This document shows positions 35,601-46,379 of a DNA stretch of 64,000 nucleotides, piece by piece. The stretch is taken from assembly GCF_030052815.1 (NCBI RefSeq), contig NC_079496.1, positions 76,559,652 through 76,623,651 of the forward strand, given 5' to 3'. The notes under the pieces were generated by a model, which saw only the letters and a list, made by a program, of their open reading frames with translations, ran no database searches and had not been told where the DNA came from. Each line of letters begins with the position of its first letter. Positions within the stretch are counted from its first letter, which is position 1. The translations under genes were made by a program, and so were the position numbers. The DNA is from Hevea brasiliensis. Taxonomy: Eukaryota; Streptophyta; Magnoliopsida; Malpighiales; Euphorbiaceae.

Positions 35601-36682
35601 GACCATAAGGAGTTAGAATCACCCCCGAAAATGGCCTTTTCGGATTAGTCTTGCATAGTTAGTGAGATAAAGAATGGGTTTTGATTGATAAGAAATTGTG
35701 ATTTTAAATGAGATTGTGCACAAATGATTTTGTTAAAATAATTAATATTTTCCATAATTGCAGGAATTATTTTTATTGTTCAGTTATAATTTGACAAATT
35801 GTAATTTTGATGAAGGTTATTTTAACAAGTGACTATTATTATTGGCAATGAAAATTTTGACATTTGGAAGTGGGTTAAATTTGAGATTTCAAAATTATGG
35901 TATAATTATTATCAATGTCTATTATATTACATTTTAAATTATAGTTGTGCATCACTAAGTTTATCACTCAGCGATAGCTTTGTATGCTGTCGCAGGTGAG
36001 AGTAGAGATAGAGCAGTTGAGTGAGATTACTGCAACTGCACCTTGAAGACTGCCTGTGACTAGCCTCGTGTATATTGTAGGTATACCTTGTATATTAGAT
36101 TTTGATTATGTATGTAAATATATGTGTGTAAATTATTTGAGCAGATGTATAAAACTTTTGTGATATTATTTTGGTATGTAATGAAATATAAATTATTGTA
36201 ATGTTCAAACTTATTTTTGAGTTTTGTAATGAATGTAAATTAATTTTTCTCTAGTGGAATATAAATAAAGTTAATTAATATTATTTTTAAAGACAATTGA
36301 ATTGGGAATTGTTTTCAATTATAGAGTTGGGAGAAATGATGTTGATTTGTGTTGTGGTAGTGGTTGATTTTGATGAAATGAATTATTGGAAGTGTTTTTA
36401 CTGGTGTTTGAAGAACTATTTTTCTCAAATATAGATGGCACTCTGCCGAAAATTTTTTAAAATTTCCGTAAAAATAAAAATGGACAAAAATTTTAACTAG
36501 TCTTTAAACTTTAAGTAAATGTTTTTAATACTTGCTATAAAAGCTCACCACTTTTAAAAAGTAAGAAAATTATTTTAAAATCCCTTATAGTGTATTTAAT
36601 GGGTTATCGGTAGACGGAGTCGGTATTTCATTAGATGTACTACGGGATCATGTTACATCTTACTGAGGGGTAAGGTGTGACA
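29642..36682 (+). mobile_element. Gypsy solo LTR carrying a nested solo LTR
   Basis: It begins TGTAACACCCTTATTGG and ends GGGTAAGGTGTGACA, with target duplication AATTA on both sides. Without the inner insertion it is about 3.95 kb. It has no coding sequence. The first 1.9 kb resembles the other Tekay-like LTRs, while the last 2 kb (34687-36682) is distinct in sequence though it keeps CATCACTAAG...CTCAGCG near 35950-35975. It is therefore a separate LTR subfamily. Confidence 0.84.
31593..34681 (-). mobile_element. Gypsy solo LTR (minus), nested in another LTR
   Basis: A 3089-bp solo LTR, reading on the plus strand from TGTGACACCCCTTACCC to GGGAGGGTGTTACA. The target duplication is CCCAA (31588-31592 and 34682-34686). 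It is inserted opposite to its host LTR. It carries the palindrome with arms around AAATGAACAGT (33192-33218), CTAAGCAATGATGCTTAG (32209-32226) and two small hairpins near 32518-32560. Confidence 0.87.
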
Positions 36683-36989
36683 AATTAATTAATTTATTTA
36701 TTTATATTTGATATAAATTGATTTGAAGAGGAGAAATTATAATTTTGGATTGAGAACTCAAATTAAAATATAAGGGTAAATTGGTCTTTTCACATGGTGA
36801 CATGTGGCACCATGAGATGGTGACACATGGCACCATATAAGCTTGCCATTTGCTTCCAATCATGAAAGATGATAAAAGTCAAGATTGAATCTACCTTTGA
36901 CACTTGCCTTGATAAGATTAAGTCAAACAAAAGTAAGATTAGATCATGTGGTGACATGTAGCAAGGGAGTGAGTAAACTTTGACCTAAG

Positions 36990-36997
36990 TATATAAG
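36990..36997 (+). promoter_or_regulatory. TATA box in Copia D LTR
   Basis: TATATAAG lies in the context GACCTAAGTATATAAGTG, equivalent to the site in Copia A and C. Promoter function is inferred. Confidence 0.55.
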
Positions 36998-37169
36998 TGA
37001 AAGGAAGAAAGAAAAAGCTACATCTTTTTCTTCCCTTCTTCATATTGGATGGCAGCAATGGGTTTTCTTCCATTCTCTTTATTTCTCAATTATTTCTAAA
37101 GGAAAAAGCTTATTTCCTTTGAATTAAAATTGTTAGAAAGTGTTTCTAGCTCATTATACATCCTTACAC

Positions 37170-39272
37170 TGAAGGAACGGAAGCGTGAAAAATACAAGTT
37201 TATACCATTGAATTCAAAAATTTTCACCTAGGGTCACATGCATCATGCAAGATTTATTTTTATCTATTTGATTTCAATGATAAACAACATATTAAAACTC
37301 TTTTAATATGTTTTTGGATCTGTATTTTCCATTTAAGATTTTAAAATTAATCAGATTAATTTTAGAACCCTAGATTAAATCAAGAACGATTACACTAACC
37401 TCTTGATGCACTGCAGCGTGTCTGCGCCTTTGAGATTTGCCTTCAGGACACCAGATGTTGTGCTTCTAGCTTGTCCACACCAAGAACACCTATGGCAGCC
37501 CTTGAATAGCTTCTAAAGCTTTTTCTATTAATTAGAAATTCAAGTTCTGCCTTTTAAGAGATTAGAGATGTAAACAGGACATTAGAAACAATTTCTAGTG
37601 TTCTTAATTCAAGAGATTGATGGCTAATCTCTTTGAATTGATGAGAGATGAAGAAGAATAGATGGCGAGCCTCAAAATGGCATGAAAAAGGAGAAGAGTG
37701 GCTGCTGGTTGTTTTTCTTTTTCATAACAACACTTATATAGCTAGGTTAACACATTAAACCCTCGCCACATGTCACCCTTTGATTAGCTCTAGGTTTAAG
37801 TGACCCAATCACATTGTGCCAAGTGTCAAACCTATATTTAATCTTGATTTTAATCATCTTACATGATTAAAAAACATTTGGCAAGCTTATGTGTAATCCC
37901 ATGTGTCACCATCTCATGGTGCCACGTGTCACACTGTGAAATGACCAAAATGCCCTGTGTCTTAATTTTGAGTTATTAACCCAAAATAATTATTTTTCTT
38001 CTTCTAATTTATATCAAATATAAATTAATTAATTAATCTCTATTAATTAATTTCTCATTAATTAAATTCATATTTAAACACTTTAAATATAAATTTAACT
38101 TATACTATACATCCAATAATCTAGATTTGGTTTCAAGTCATACTAGGGACTTTGCAATTTAATTGCAAATCAAACCTATTTAATTAATCAATTAAACTCT
38201 TTAATTAATTAATTAAATCATATTTAAATAGGTGATAACTTGTGTATGTGTGTGACTTACTAGGCTCATCACTAATTGGCAATGAGACATGATATCAACT
38301 CTTAATATCATCAGAACTCTTTCTTACCATAAATGATTTCTCTAAATCATTTTATGAACCTCATAGACCATGGTCAACACCTAGCATAGCATGCCATGGC
38401 CACCCAATTAGTAATAAGGTTTACCTTCAATGAACCTATAATCATATGTTACCATGCACTAGAATCTCTCTATTACAAAATCCCAACTCAAGCTGGAGTC
38501 ATGGTTTATGTCAAACTCTATTTGCTATGAATATTATGTTTTCTTTTAATTCCAGTTCTTGATTAAAAAGATTTTCTCATCAGAAACTCTTTTCTGAATA
38601 AATCTATCTGTCCTGGCCAGGAACTTGAAACATCAAGAACAATTAAATGAACATAGGATTTTATCTCTATTTACTTAGAGGAACAGATTCCATCTTGATC
38701 AACACCTACCTCCAAATATAACTAGTAGGAGCCAACACATGCCCATATACCCATACACAGTACAAGTATGAAAGCAGTATCAAACTCAAACTAGCTATAT
38801 ACAAGATAACTGTGCTATCTCAGGTCTAAAGATTATATGCACTGATATGATTTATGACAAAACATTGACAAGAGTAAACTCCATGTGCTTGTCATAAGTG
38901 TCACTGGTTCGGCCTACTTATCATGTATAAGTGCCTATCATGTTTGTTATATGGCATGAGACTCACCATTCCATCTTATTTATATCTCATATAAATAACT
39001 TGGTAACAAACATGAATACAATCTTTCTGGATAAGTCATGTCCTTATTATGAAGTATCCTCGATTGTGAACCTATTTATGATACTTTGTGCTAGAAATAT
39101 TGTCACTCATATTCTTAACAACTTAAGAATAATATTTCTAACAAAATATCAATGGACCTTTTCTATTACACATAAATATATTATGTAAACGAAAAAGTGG
39201 AAATGCCTTTTATTAATAAAAATATGTACAAGATACATACTAAATGATATGCTCTAGGGCATACTACTAACA
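37170..39272 (-). mobile_element. Solo Copia LTR (minus strand) inside Copia D LTR
   Basis: A 2103-bp LTR of the Copia A/C/E family, running on the plus strand from TGAAGGAACGG to ATACTACTAACA. It is flanked by target duplication TACAC on both sides, so it is a genuine solo LTR. The TATA box complement is at 37733-37740. The 85-codon antisense frame is at 38931-39188 (+). Its last 750 bases (from 38523) are the left part of the tandem duplication described below. Confidence 0.88.
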
Positions 39273-39671
39273 TACACCCTCATTAAGGTATAAACCCCAA
39301 TTTCAAGTGGTTAGCAAGGCTTTAAAAGTCAAGATTGGGGCTGCCATTGGTGTGCTTGTGGTGGACAAGCTAGAGGGACAACAATTGGAGTCCTAAGAGC
39401 ATCGTAAGAGAGGGAGATTCATTGATTGTGCACTTGGAGGTTAGTACTCAAAATTCCTCTTTTTAATTAGTGTTAATGAATTAATTTGTTAATTCACAAT
39501 CTTAAATGGCAAATGAATTTTTAATGCATGTTAAAATGTGTTTTGGTATGCTTTTGGGCATTTGAAATTGATTAGGCACATAAAACACATGGTATGTTAC
39601 ATGTAACCCTAAATTGAATTCTAAAATTCAATGTTCCAATGCCCTCAAATCCATGCTTCTATGCCTTCAAT

Positions 39672-39683
39672 TGGTATCAGAGC
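39672..39683 (+). promoter_or_regulatory. Primer-binding site of Copia D (tRNA-iMet)
   Basis: TGGTATCAGAGC lies two bases after the LTR end. The duplicated copy at about 42179-42190 reads TAGTATTAGAGC, with two changes that should weaken priming. Confidence 0.87.
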
Positions 39684-39740
39684 CACTATATTTGCCATTA
39701 GAATTGATTCTTATCACAAGGGTTTTGCGGTCGCCGGACG

Positions 39741-41029
39741 TGTAACACCCTCACTGTAGCAATTTCACACATTCTCTCGCTCGGTGACTGTCGACCGACA
39801 CTGGAACACCTGGAAAAAAAATTTAACTAAAGTGAGGAACTATAATTAAGTTAAATATTAATAAGAAAAATTTAGAAAAAATTTTAGAAATAAAATACAA
39901 CCAAGTTGAATAAGCCGGTGCCCTAGCGATGGGTAACCGTACGGGGAAGTATCGGTAAAGACAGTTACCGACCACAGACTCGGGAGAAAATTCATGAAAT
40001 AATTTTTGGGACTCTAGAGAAGAGTCATTGAGGTTTCTATGGCATTAGAATGCCAAGAAAAGTTTTAGAAAAATTTTTCAATCGGTACAGACAATTTTAG
40101 TCTGGTAAGCCAAATGGAGGGCATTTTTGTCATTTTATCTTCAGAGATAATTTTTGGCCTACTTTTCCAGTTAATTAAATAATTATTATAACATAAAATG
40201 GGAATAAATATGCTAAAAATTAAATTGGAAATGAGTAGAGAAGAGAAGAAAAAAAATGAAAGAAAATGCTAATAATGACATCATATGATGTCATTTAAAT
40301 TTCCTCCACCAATCACAATTTATTAAACCAATTAAAAGGGATAAGGAAGATTAAAAATTGACAAACAATCTGCATCTTCAACCTTTGGGCAGCCAAAAAT
40401 GTAGAGAGAGAGAGAGAGAGAGAGAGGAAAGAAAACTCCATGGAAGCTTGATCAAGCTTGAGCTTACCCACCCAAATCACCCCAAAACCCTAGCTTCCCT
40501 TCATAAATATTTACCCTTACTCCTAGAGCAAGTCTTGGGCAGCAAAAAGAAAGAAAAAAAGAAGAGTTCTCAAGCTTTGGAAAATAGCTAAATCAATTTT
40601 AGTGCCCATACTCACTTCCACATCTTTTAATCTTTGTTAGGAAGACAAGTTAAATGAGAATTTGTTGTAAAATTAAACAAAACAATTATATTGAATTGTG
40701 TATGAAAATTTGCAGCCATGGGAGAAGGATGAGATTTGTTAACCTGTATGACTTGAATTGTAGAAGTGGTTTGTGATGAGATAACTTGAGTTGGATGTTG
40801 AACTATGTGTGTTGGATGTGTTAGATGACATGAAAAGCATGAAATGGACACTTGGAAATTAGGGTTTGTGAATAAATTGGAGTTTTGCTTATGAAATGGT
40901 ATATTAACCTTGTAATGTTCAATTAGTGACCATTTGAATGTGTGTGAGGAGGAATTGAAGTGAGTAAGGATAATGGAGTTGAGTTTAGGCATGCTGCTCT
41001 TGGTGACCTGCAAGACTAGTTGTGAGTCC
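39741..41029 (+). mobile_element. Truncated Gypsy LTR (unit 1)
   Basis: It begins TGTAACACCCTCACTGTAGC inside the Copia D leader and follows the Tekay-like LTR for 1.29 kb. It breaks off at TGCTAT, where other LTRs continue TGCTATAACTTGGG (for example near 1872). It contains a (GA)n run at about 40402-40427. The frames reading KCREREREREERK come from this run and are not genes. Confidence 0.83.
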
Positions 41030-41779
41030 TGCTATGAATATTATGTTTTCTTTTAATTCCAGTTCTTGATTAAAAAGATTTTCTCATCAGAAACTCTTTT
41101 CTGAATAAATCTATCTGTCCTGGCCAGGAACTTGAAACATCAAGAACAATTAAATGAACATAGGATTTTATCTCTATTTACTTAGAGGAACATATTCCAT
41201 CTTGATCAACACCTACCTCCATATATAACTAGTAGGAGCCAACACATGCCCATATACCCATACACAGTACAAGTATGAAAGCAGTATCAAACTCAAACTA
41301 GCTATATGCAAGATAACTGTGCTATCTTAGGTCTAAAGATTATATGCACTAATATGATTTATGACAAAACATTGACAAGAGTAAACTCCATGTGCTTGTC
41401 ATAAGTGTCACTGGTTCAGCCTACTTATCATGTATAAGTGCTTACCATGTTTGTTATATGGCATGAGCCTCACCATTCCATCTTATTTATATCTCATATA
41501 AATAACTTGGTAACAAACATGAATACAATCTTTTTGGATAAATCATGTCCTTATTATGAAGTATCCTCGATTGTGAACCTATTTATGATACTTTGTGCTA
41601 GAAATATTATCACTCATATTCTTAACAACTTAAGAATAATATTTCTAACAAAATATCAACGGACCTTTTCTACTACACATAAATATATTATGTAAACGGA
41701 AAAGTGGAAATGCCTTTTATTAATAAAAATATGTACAAGATACATACTAAATGATATGCTCTAGGGCATACTACTAACA
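41030..41779 (-). repeat. Second copy of the minus Copia LTR segment
   Basis: It is identical in extent to 38523-39272 and followed by TACAC (41780-41784) and the duplicated Copia D LTR end (to about 42176). The antisense 85-codon frame recurs at 41438-41695 (+). Confidence 0.87.
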
Positions 41780-42247
41780 TACACCCTCATTAAGGTATAA
41801 ACCCCAATTTCAATTGGTTAGCAAGGCTTTAAAAGTCAAGATTGGGGCTGCCATTGGTGTGCTTGTGGTGGACAAGCTAGAGGGACAACAATTGGAGTCC
41901 TAAGAGCATCGTAAGAGAGGGAGATTCATTGATTGTGCACTTAGAGGTTAGTACTCAAAATTCCTCTTTTTAATTAGTGTTAATGAATTAATTTGTTAAT
42001 TCACAATCTTAAATGGCAAATGAATTTTTAACGCATGCTAAAATGTGTTTTGGTATGCTTTTGGGCATTTGAAATTGATTAGGCACATAAAACACATGGT
42101 ATGTTACATGTAACCCTAAAGTGAATTCTAAAATTCAATGTTCCAATGCCCTCAAATCCATGCTTCCATGCCTTCAATTAGTATTAGAGCCACTATATTT
42201 GCCATTAGAATTGATTCTTGTCACAAGGGTTTTGCGGTCGCCGGACG

Positions 42248-43548
42248 TGTAACACCCTCACTGTAGCAATTTCACACATTCTACTGTTCCAGTGACCTGT
42301 GTCAGTCTGGACAGCTAGAACACCTGGAAAAAAAATTTAAACTAAAGTGAGGAACTATAATTAAGTTAAATATTAATAAGAAAAATTTAGAAAAAAATTT
42401 AGAAATAAAATACAACCAAGTTGAATAAGCCGGTGCCCTAGCGATGGGTAACCGTCCGGGGAAGTATCGGTAAAGACAGTTACCGACCACAGACTCGGGA
42501 GAAAATTCATGAAATAATTTTTAGGACTCTAGAGAAGAGTTATTGAGGTTTCTATGGCATTAGAATGCCAAGAAAAGTTTTAGAAAAATTTTTTAATCGG
42601 TACAGACAATTTTAGTCTGGTAAGCCAAACGGAGGGCATTTTTGTCATTTTATCTTCAGAGATAATTTTTGGCCTACTTTTCCAGTTAATTAAATAATTA
42701 TTATAACATAAAATGTGAATAAATATGCTAAAAATTAAATTGGAAATGAGTAGAGAAGAGAAGAAAAAAAAATGAAAGAAAATGCTAATAATGACATCAT
42801 ATGATGTCATTTAAATTTCCTCCACCAATCACAATTTATTAAACCCATTAAAAGGGATAAGGAAGACTAAAAATTAACAAACAATCTGCATCTTCAACCT
42901 TTGGGCAGCCAAAAATGTAGAGAGAGAGAGAGAGAGAGAGAGGAAAGAAAACTCCATGGCAGCTTGATCAAGCTTGAGCTAACCCACCCAAATCACCCCA
43001 AAACCCTAGCTTCCCTTCATAAATATTTACCCTTACTCCTAGAGCAAGTCTTGGGCAGCAAAAAGAAAGAAAAAAAAGAAGAGTTCTCAAGCTTTGGAAA
43101 ATAGCTAAATCAAGTTTAGTGCCTATACTCACTTCCACATCTTTTAATCTTTGTTAGGAAGACAAGTTAAATGAGAATTTGTTGTAAAATTAAACAAAAC
43201 AATTATATTGAATTGTGTATGAAAATTTGCAGCCATGGGAGAAGGATGAGATTTGTTGACTTGTATGACTTGAATTGTTTAGAAGTGGTTTGTGATGAGA
43301 TAACTTGAGTTGGATGTTGAACTATGTGTGTTGGATGTGTTAGATGACATGAAAAGAATGAAATTGACACTTGGGAATTAGGGTCTGTGAAAAAATTGGA
43401 GTTTTGCTTATGAAATGGTATATTAACCTTGTAATGTTCAATTAGTGACCATTTGAATGTGTGTGAGGAGGAATTGAAGTGAGTAAGGATAATGGAGTTG
43501 AGTTTAGGCATGCTGCTCTTGGTGACCTGCAGGACTAGTTGTGAGTCC
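42248..43548 (+). mobile_element. Truncated Gypsy LTR (unit 2)
   Basis: This is the duplicate of 39741-41029, with the same start in GGACG|TGTAACACCCTCACTG and the same break at TGCTAT. Its region 42290-42315 keeps the family-typical GTCCGGACAGCTAGAAC-like sequence that unit 1 has lost. Confidence 0.83.
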
Positions 43549-44298
43549 TGCTATGAATATTATGTTTTCTTTTAATTCCAGTTCTTGATTAAAAAGATTT
43601 TCTCATCAGAAACTCTTTTCTGAATAAATCTATCTGTCCTGGCCAGGAACTTGAAACATCAAGAACAATTAAATGAACATAGGATTTTATCTCTATTTAC
43701 TTAGAGGAACATATTCCATCTTGTTCAACACCTACCTCCATATATAACTAGTAGGAGCCAACACATGCCCATATACCCATACACAGTACAAGTATGAAAG
43801 CATTATCAAACTCAAACTAGCTATATACAAGATAACTGTGCTATCTCAGGTCTAAAGATTATATGCACTGATATGATTTATGACAAAACATTGATAAGAG
43901 TAAACTCCATGTGCTTGTCATAAGTGTCACTGGTTCAGCCTACTTATCATGTATAAGTGCTTATCATGTTTGTTATATGGCATGAGACTCACCATTCCAT
44001 CTTTTTTATATCTCATATAAATAACTTGGTAACAAACATGAATACAATCTTTCTGGATAAGTCATGTCCTTATTATGAAGTATCCTCGATTGTGAACCTA
44101 TTTATGATACTTTGTGCTAGAAATATTGTCACTCATATTCTTAACAACTTAAGAATAATATTTCTAACAAAATATCAATGGACCTTTTCTATTACACATA
44201 AATATATTGTGTAAACAGAAAAGTGGAAATGCCTTTTATTAAAAAAAATATGTACAAGATACATACTAAATGATATGCTCTAGGGCATACTACTAACA
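43549..44298 (-). repeat. 3' LTR of Copia E, truncated
   Basis: The third copy of the 750-bp Copia LTR segment. On the minus strand it starts TGTTAGTAGTATGCCC at 44298, immediately after the Copia E polypurine tract, and ends at the duplication breakpoint (43549). The rest of the 2.1-kb LTR is missing here; a full-length relative stands at 37170-39272. Confidence 0.85.
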
Positions 44299-44313
44299 AT
44301 CTCCCACTAGCAC
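44299..44313 (-). promoter_or_regulatory. Polypurine tract of Copia E
   Basis: The minus strand reads GTGCTAGTGGGAGAT directly before the LTR start, as in Copia A and C. It primes plus-strand DNA synthesis in the family. Confidence 0.75.
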
Positions 44314-46327
44314 TTGAGCCATTCATTACAATATCTTTGACCTATCTTCTCAAGATGTCGGTCTAACTGAGTCTGTGACATAGGCTTAGTGAATGGATCC
44401 GCTGGATTTTTAGCTGATGCTATTTTCTGCATGGCTACATCGCCTCGCCCAACTATTTCTCTGATAATGTGGTAGCGCCTTTCTATGTGTTTAGATTTCT
44501 AGTGAGACCTTGGTTCCTTAGCCTGTATCACTGCTCCATTGTTGTCACAGTGTAGTGGAACTACTGACTCAATGGAAGGAACTATTGTAAGTTCTATCAC
44601 GAACTTCTTTATCCAAATAGCTTCCTTTGCAGCATCTGATGCAGCAATATATTCAGTCTCTGTAGTGGAATCTGCAGTCGTGCTCTATTTGGAACTCTTC
44701 CAACTGACTGCATCTCCATTACAAATGAACACATATCCAGAGGTAGACTTTCTATCATCGATATCTGATTGGAAATCATAATCAGTATAACCATCCAATT
44801 GCAAGTCTCCACCACCATAAATCAAGAATAAATCCTTAGTTCTTCTCAAGTACTTAAGGATACTCTTGATAGCTATCCAGTGTTTCAAACCTGGATTAAA
44901 TTGATACCTGCTAGTCAAACTAACAGCATATGCGATATCCGGCCTAGTACACAATATTGCATACATTAAACTTCCAATAGCCGAAGCATATGGAATCCTG
45001 GCCATTTTATCTCTTTCTTCAGGTGTCTTTGGAGACATCTCTTTAGAAAGGTGGATACCATGTCTCACTGGTAATAATCCTCTCTTGGAATCAAGCATGT
45101 TAAACCTCTTTAACACCTTTTCCAAGTATAGACTTTGGGATAAACCAATTATTCTTTTCGCTCTATCTCTATAGATGCGAATCCCAAGAATATAGGTTGC
45201 CTCCCCTAAGTCTTTCATGGAGAATGTATTTGACAACCATACCTTTATAGTTGTCAACATACCTGAGTCATTACCCATCAACAGTATGTCATCCACATAT
45301 AAGACGAGGAAAGTGATAGCACTGTCACTAACCTTCTTATATACACATGGCTCATCCTCATTTTTGATAAAACCAAAGGATTTAATGGCTTCATCAAAAT
45401 GGATGTTCCAACTCCTCGAAGCTTGTTTCAACCCATAAATGGATCGCTTTAGCTTGCATACCTTGGAACCATCTTGGGATTCAAAACCCCTAGGTTGTTC
45501 CATGAAAATGTTTTCTTTAATGTATCCATTGAGAAAAGCTGTTTTGACATCCATCTGCTAAATCTCATAATTATAGTATGCAGCTATTGCTAATAAAATC
45601 CTAATTGATTTAAGCATGGCAACAAGCGAGAAAGTCTCCTCATAGTCGACTCCTTGCCTTTGGCGAAACCCTTTCGCTACTAGCCTTGCCTTATAGGTCT
45701 CTACCTTTCCATCAGAACCAATTTTCTTCTTGAAAACCCATTTGTTCCCTATAGGTACAATACCTTCAGGTGGGTCAACAAGATCCCAAACTTGAATCTT
45801 ATACATGGAATCAATCTCGGATTTCATAGCATCAATCCATTTTGAAGAGTCTATATCTGATATAGCTTCTTCATAGGTAAGTGGATCATCTCCATGATCT
45901 GCTTCTTCATGAGTAGATAACTCTTGTTCTTCTTCATAAAGAAAACCATATCTCACTGGTGGGTGAGATACCTTGGTTGTTCTACGAGGAACAGCTGTAG
46001 ATGTTTCATCAACGGGTATAGGTTGACTAGATGGATCTATATCCATCTGATCTATTGGTTGGTCAGAATTCTCCAATTCTAACTCTATTTGCCTTCCTTT
46101 GCCTCCTTCTTGAACAAACTGTTGTTCAAGAAATGTGGCATCTCTACTGATCACAACCTTTTGTGAAGTAGGAAAATAAAAATAATATCCAAAACTATCT
46201 TTTGGATATCTAACAAATTGACCTTTTTCTGTTCTGGTCTCCAATTTATCAGTGTTCAGCTTTTTGATATAAGCTGGACAACCCCAAATCTTAACATGCT
46301 TAAGACTTGGTTTTCTTCCATGCCATA
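44307..46327 (-). pseudogene. Copia E pol: integrase C-terminus, RT, RNase H
   Basis: Minus strand, one frame through 46244-44685 apart from a TAG at 45558-45560 (Trp position in EI*QMDVKTAFLNGY). It contains FGYYFYFPTS (integrase C-terminus), NKWVFKKKIGSDGKV, ARLVAKGFRQRQGVDYEETF, and catalytic YVDDILLMGND (YVDD at 45288-45299). SMKDLGEATYILGI and the RNase H start follow. TAG at 44685-44687 replaces a Gln in SWKSSK*ST, and another TAG lies in the SH*KSKHIERRYH segment near 44500. Pol ends at 44307, next to the PPT. All RT catalytic residues are present, so this copy shows what the family protein looked like, but it is not functional. Confidence 0.87.
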
Positions 46328-46379
46328 TGTGACACCCCTTACCCGACTACAGTGTAGCCGAGCAAGTTATGCCACTCAG

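Larger units (their letters stand above)
28402..39669 (+). repeat. 5' LTR of Copia D (three pieces)
   Basis: It starts TGTTAGTAGTATGCCC and ends GCCTTCA before the PBS. The segments join exactly at target duplications AATTA (29637-29641 and 36683-36687) and TACAC (37165-37169 and 39273-39277). TATATAAG lies at 36990-36997. GACAAGCTAGAGGGACAACA (39364-39383) is shared with the other Copia LTRs despite little similarity around it. Confidence 0.84.
28402..39740 (+). mobile_element. Copia D: 5' LTR and start of the internal region
   Basis: A Copia whose LTR (28402-39669) is split by three insertions. Its own sequence is 28402-29641, 36688-37169 and 39278-39669, about 2.1 kb. PBS and 57 bases of leader follow before a Gypsy LTR starts at 39741. 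The last 400 bases of the LTR differ strongly from Copia A, C and E while the first 1.2 kb is similar, so it is a related but distinct subfamily. Its gag-pol is not in the window. Confidence 0.82.
38523..43548. repeat. 2.5-kb segmental tandem duplication (two units plus a third partial start)
   Basis: Unit 1 is 38523-41029 and unit 2 is 41030-43548. Each holds, in order, the last 750 bases of the minus Copia LTR, the TACAC duplication, the end of the Copia D LTR, PBS and leader start, and a truncated Gypsy LTR. A third copy of the Copia LTR segment starts at 43549 and continues into Copia E. All three start at TGCTATGAATATTATG. Units differ by scattered substitutions and a block of changes just after the Gypsy LTR start (39780-39800 against 42285-42315). 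Confidence 0.88.

Noticed and set aside
40358..40591. Arg/Glu-repeat protein (KCREREREREERK)
   Set aside because: It is produced by a (GA)n run within a Gypsy LTR, and its duplicate at 42901 comes with the tandem duplication.
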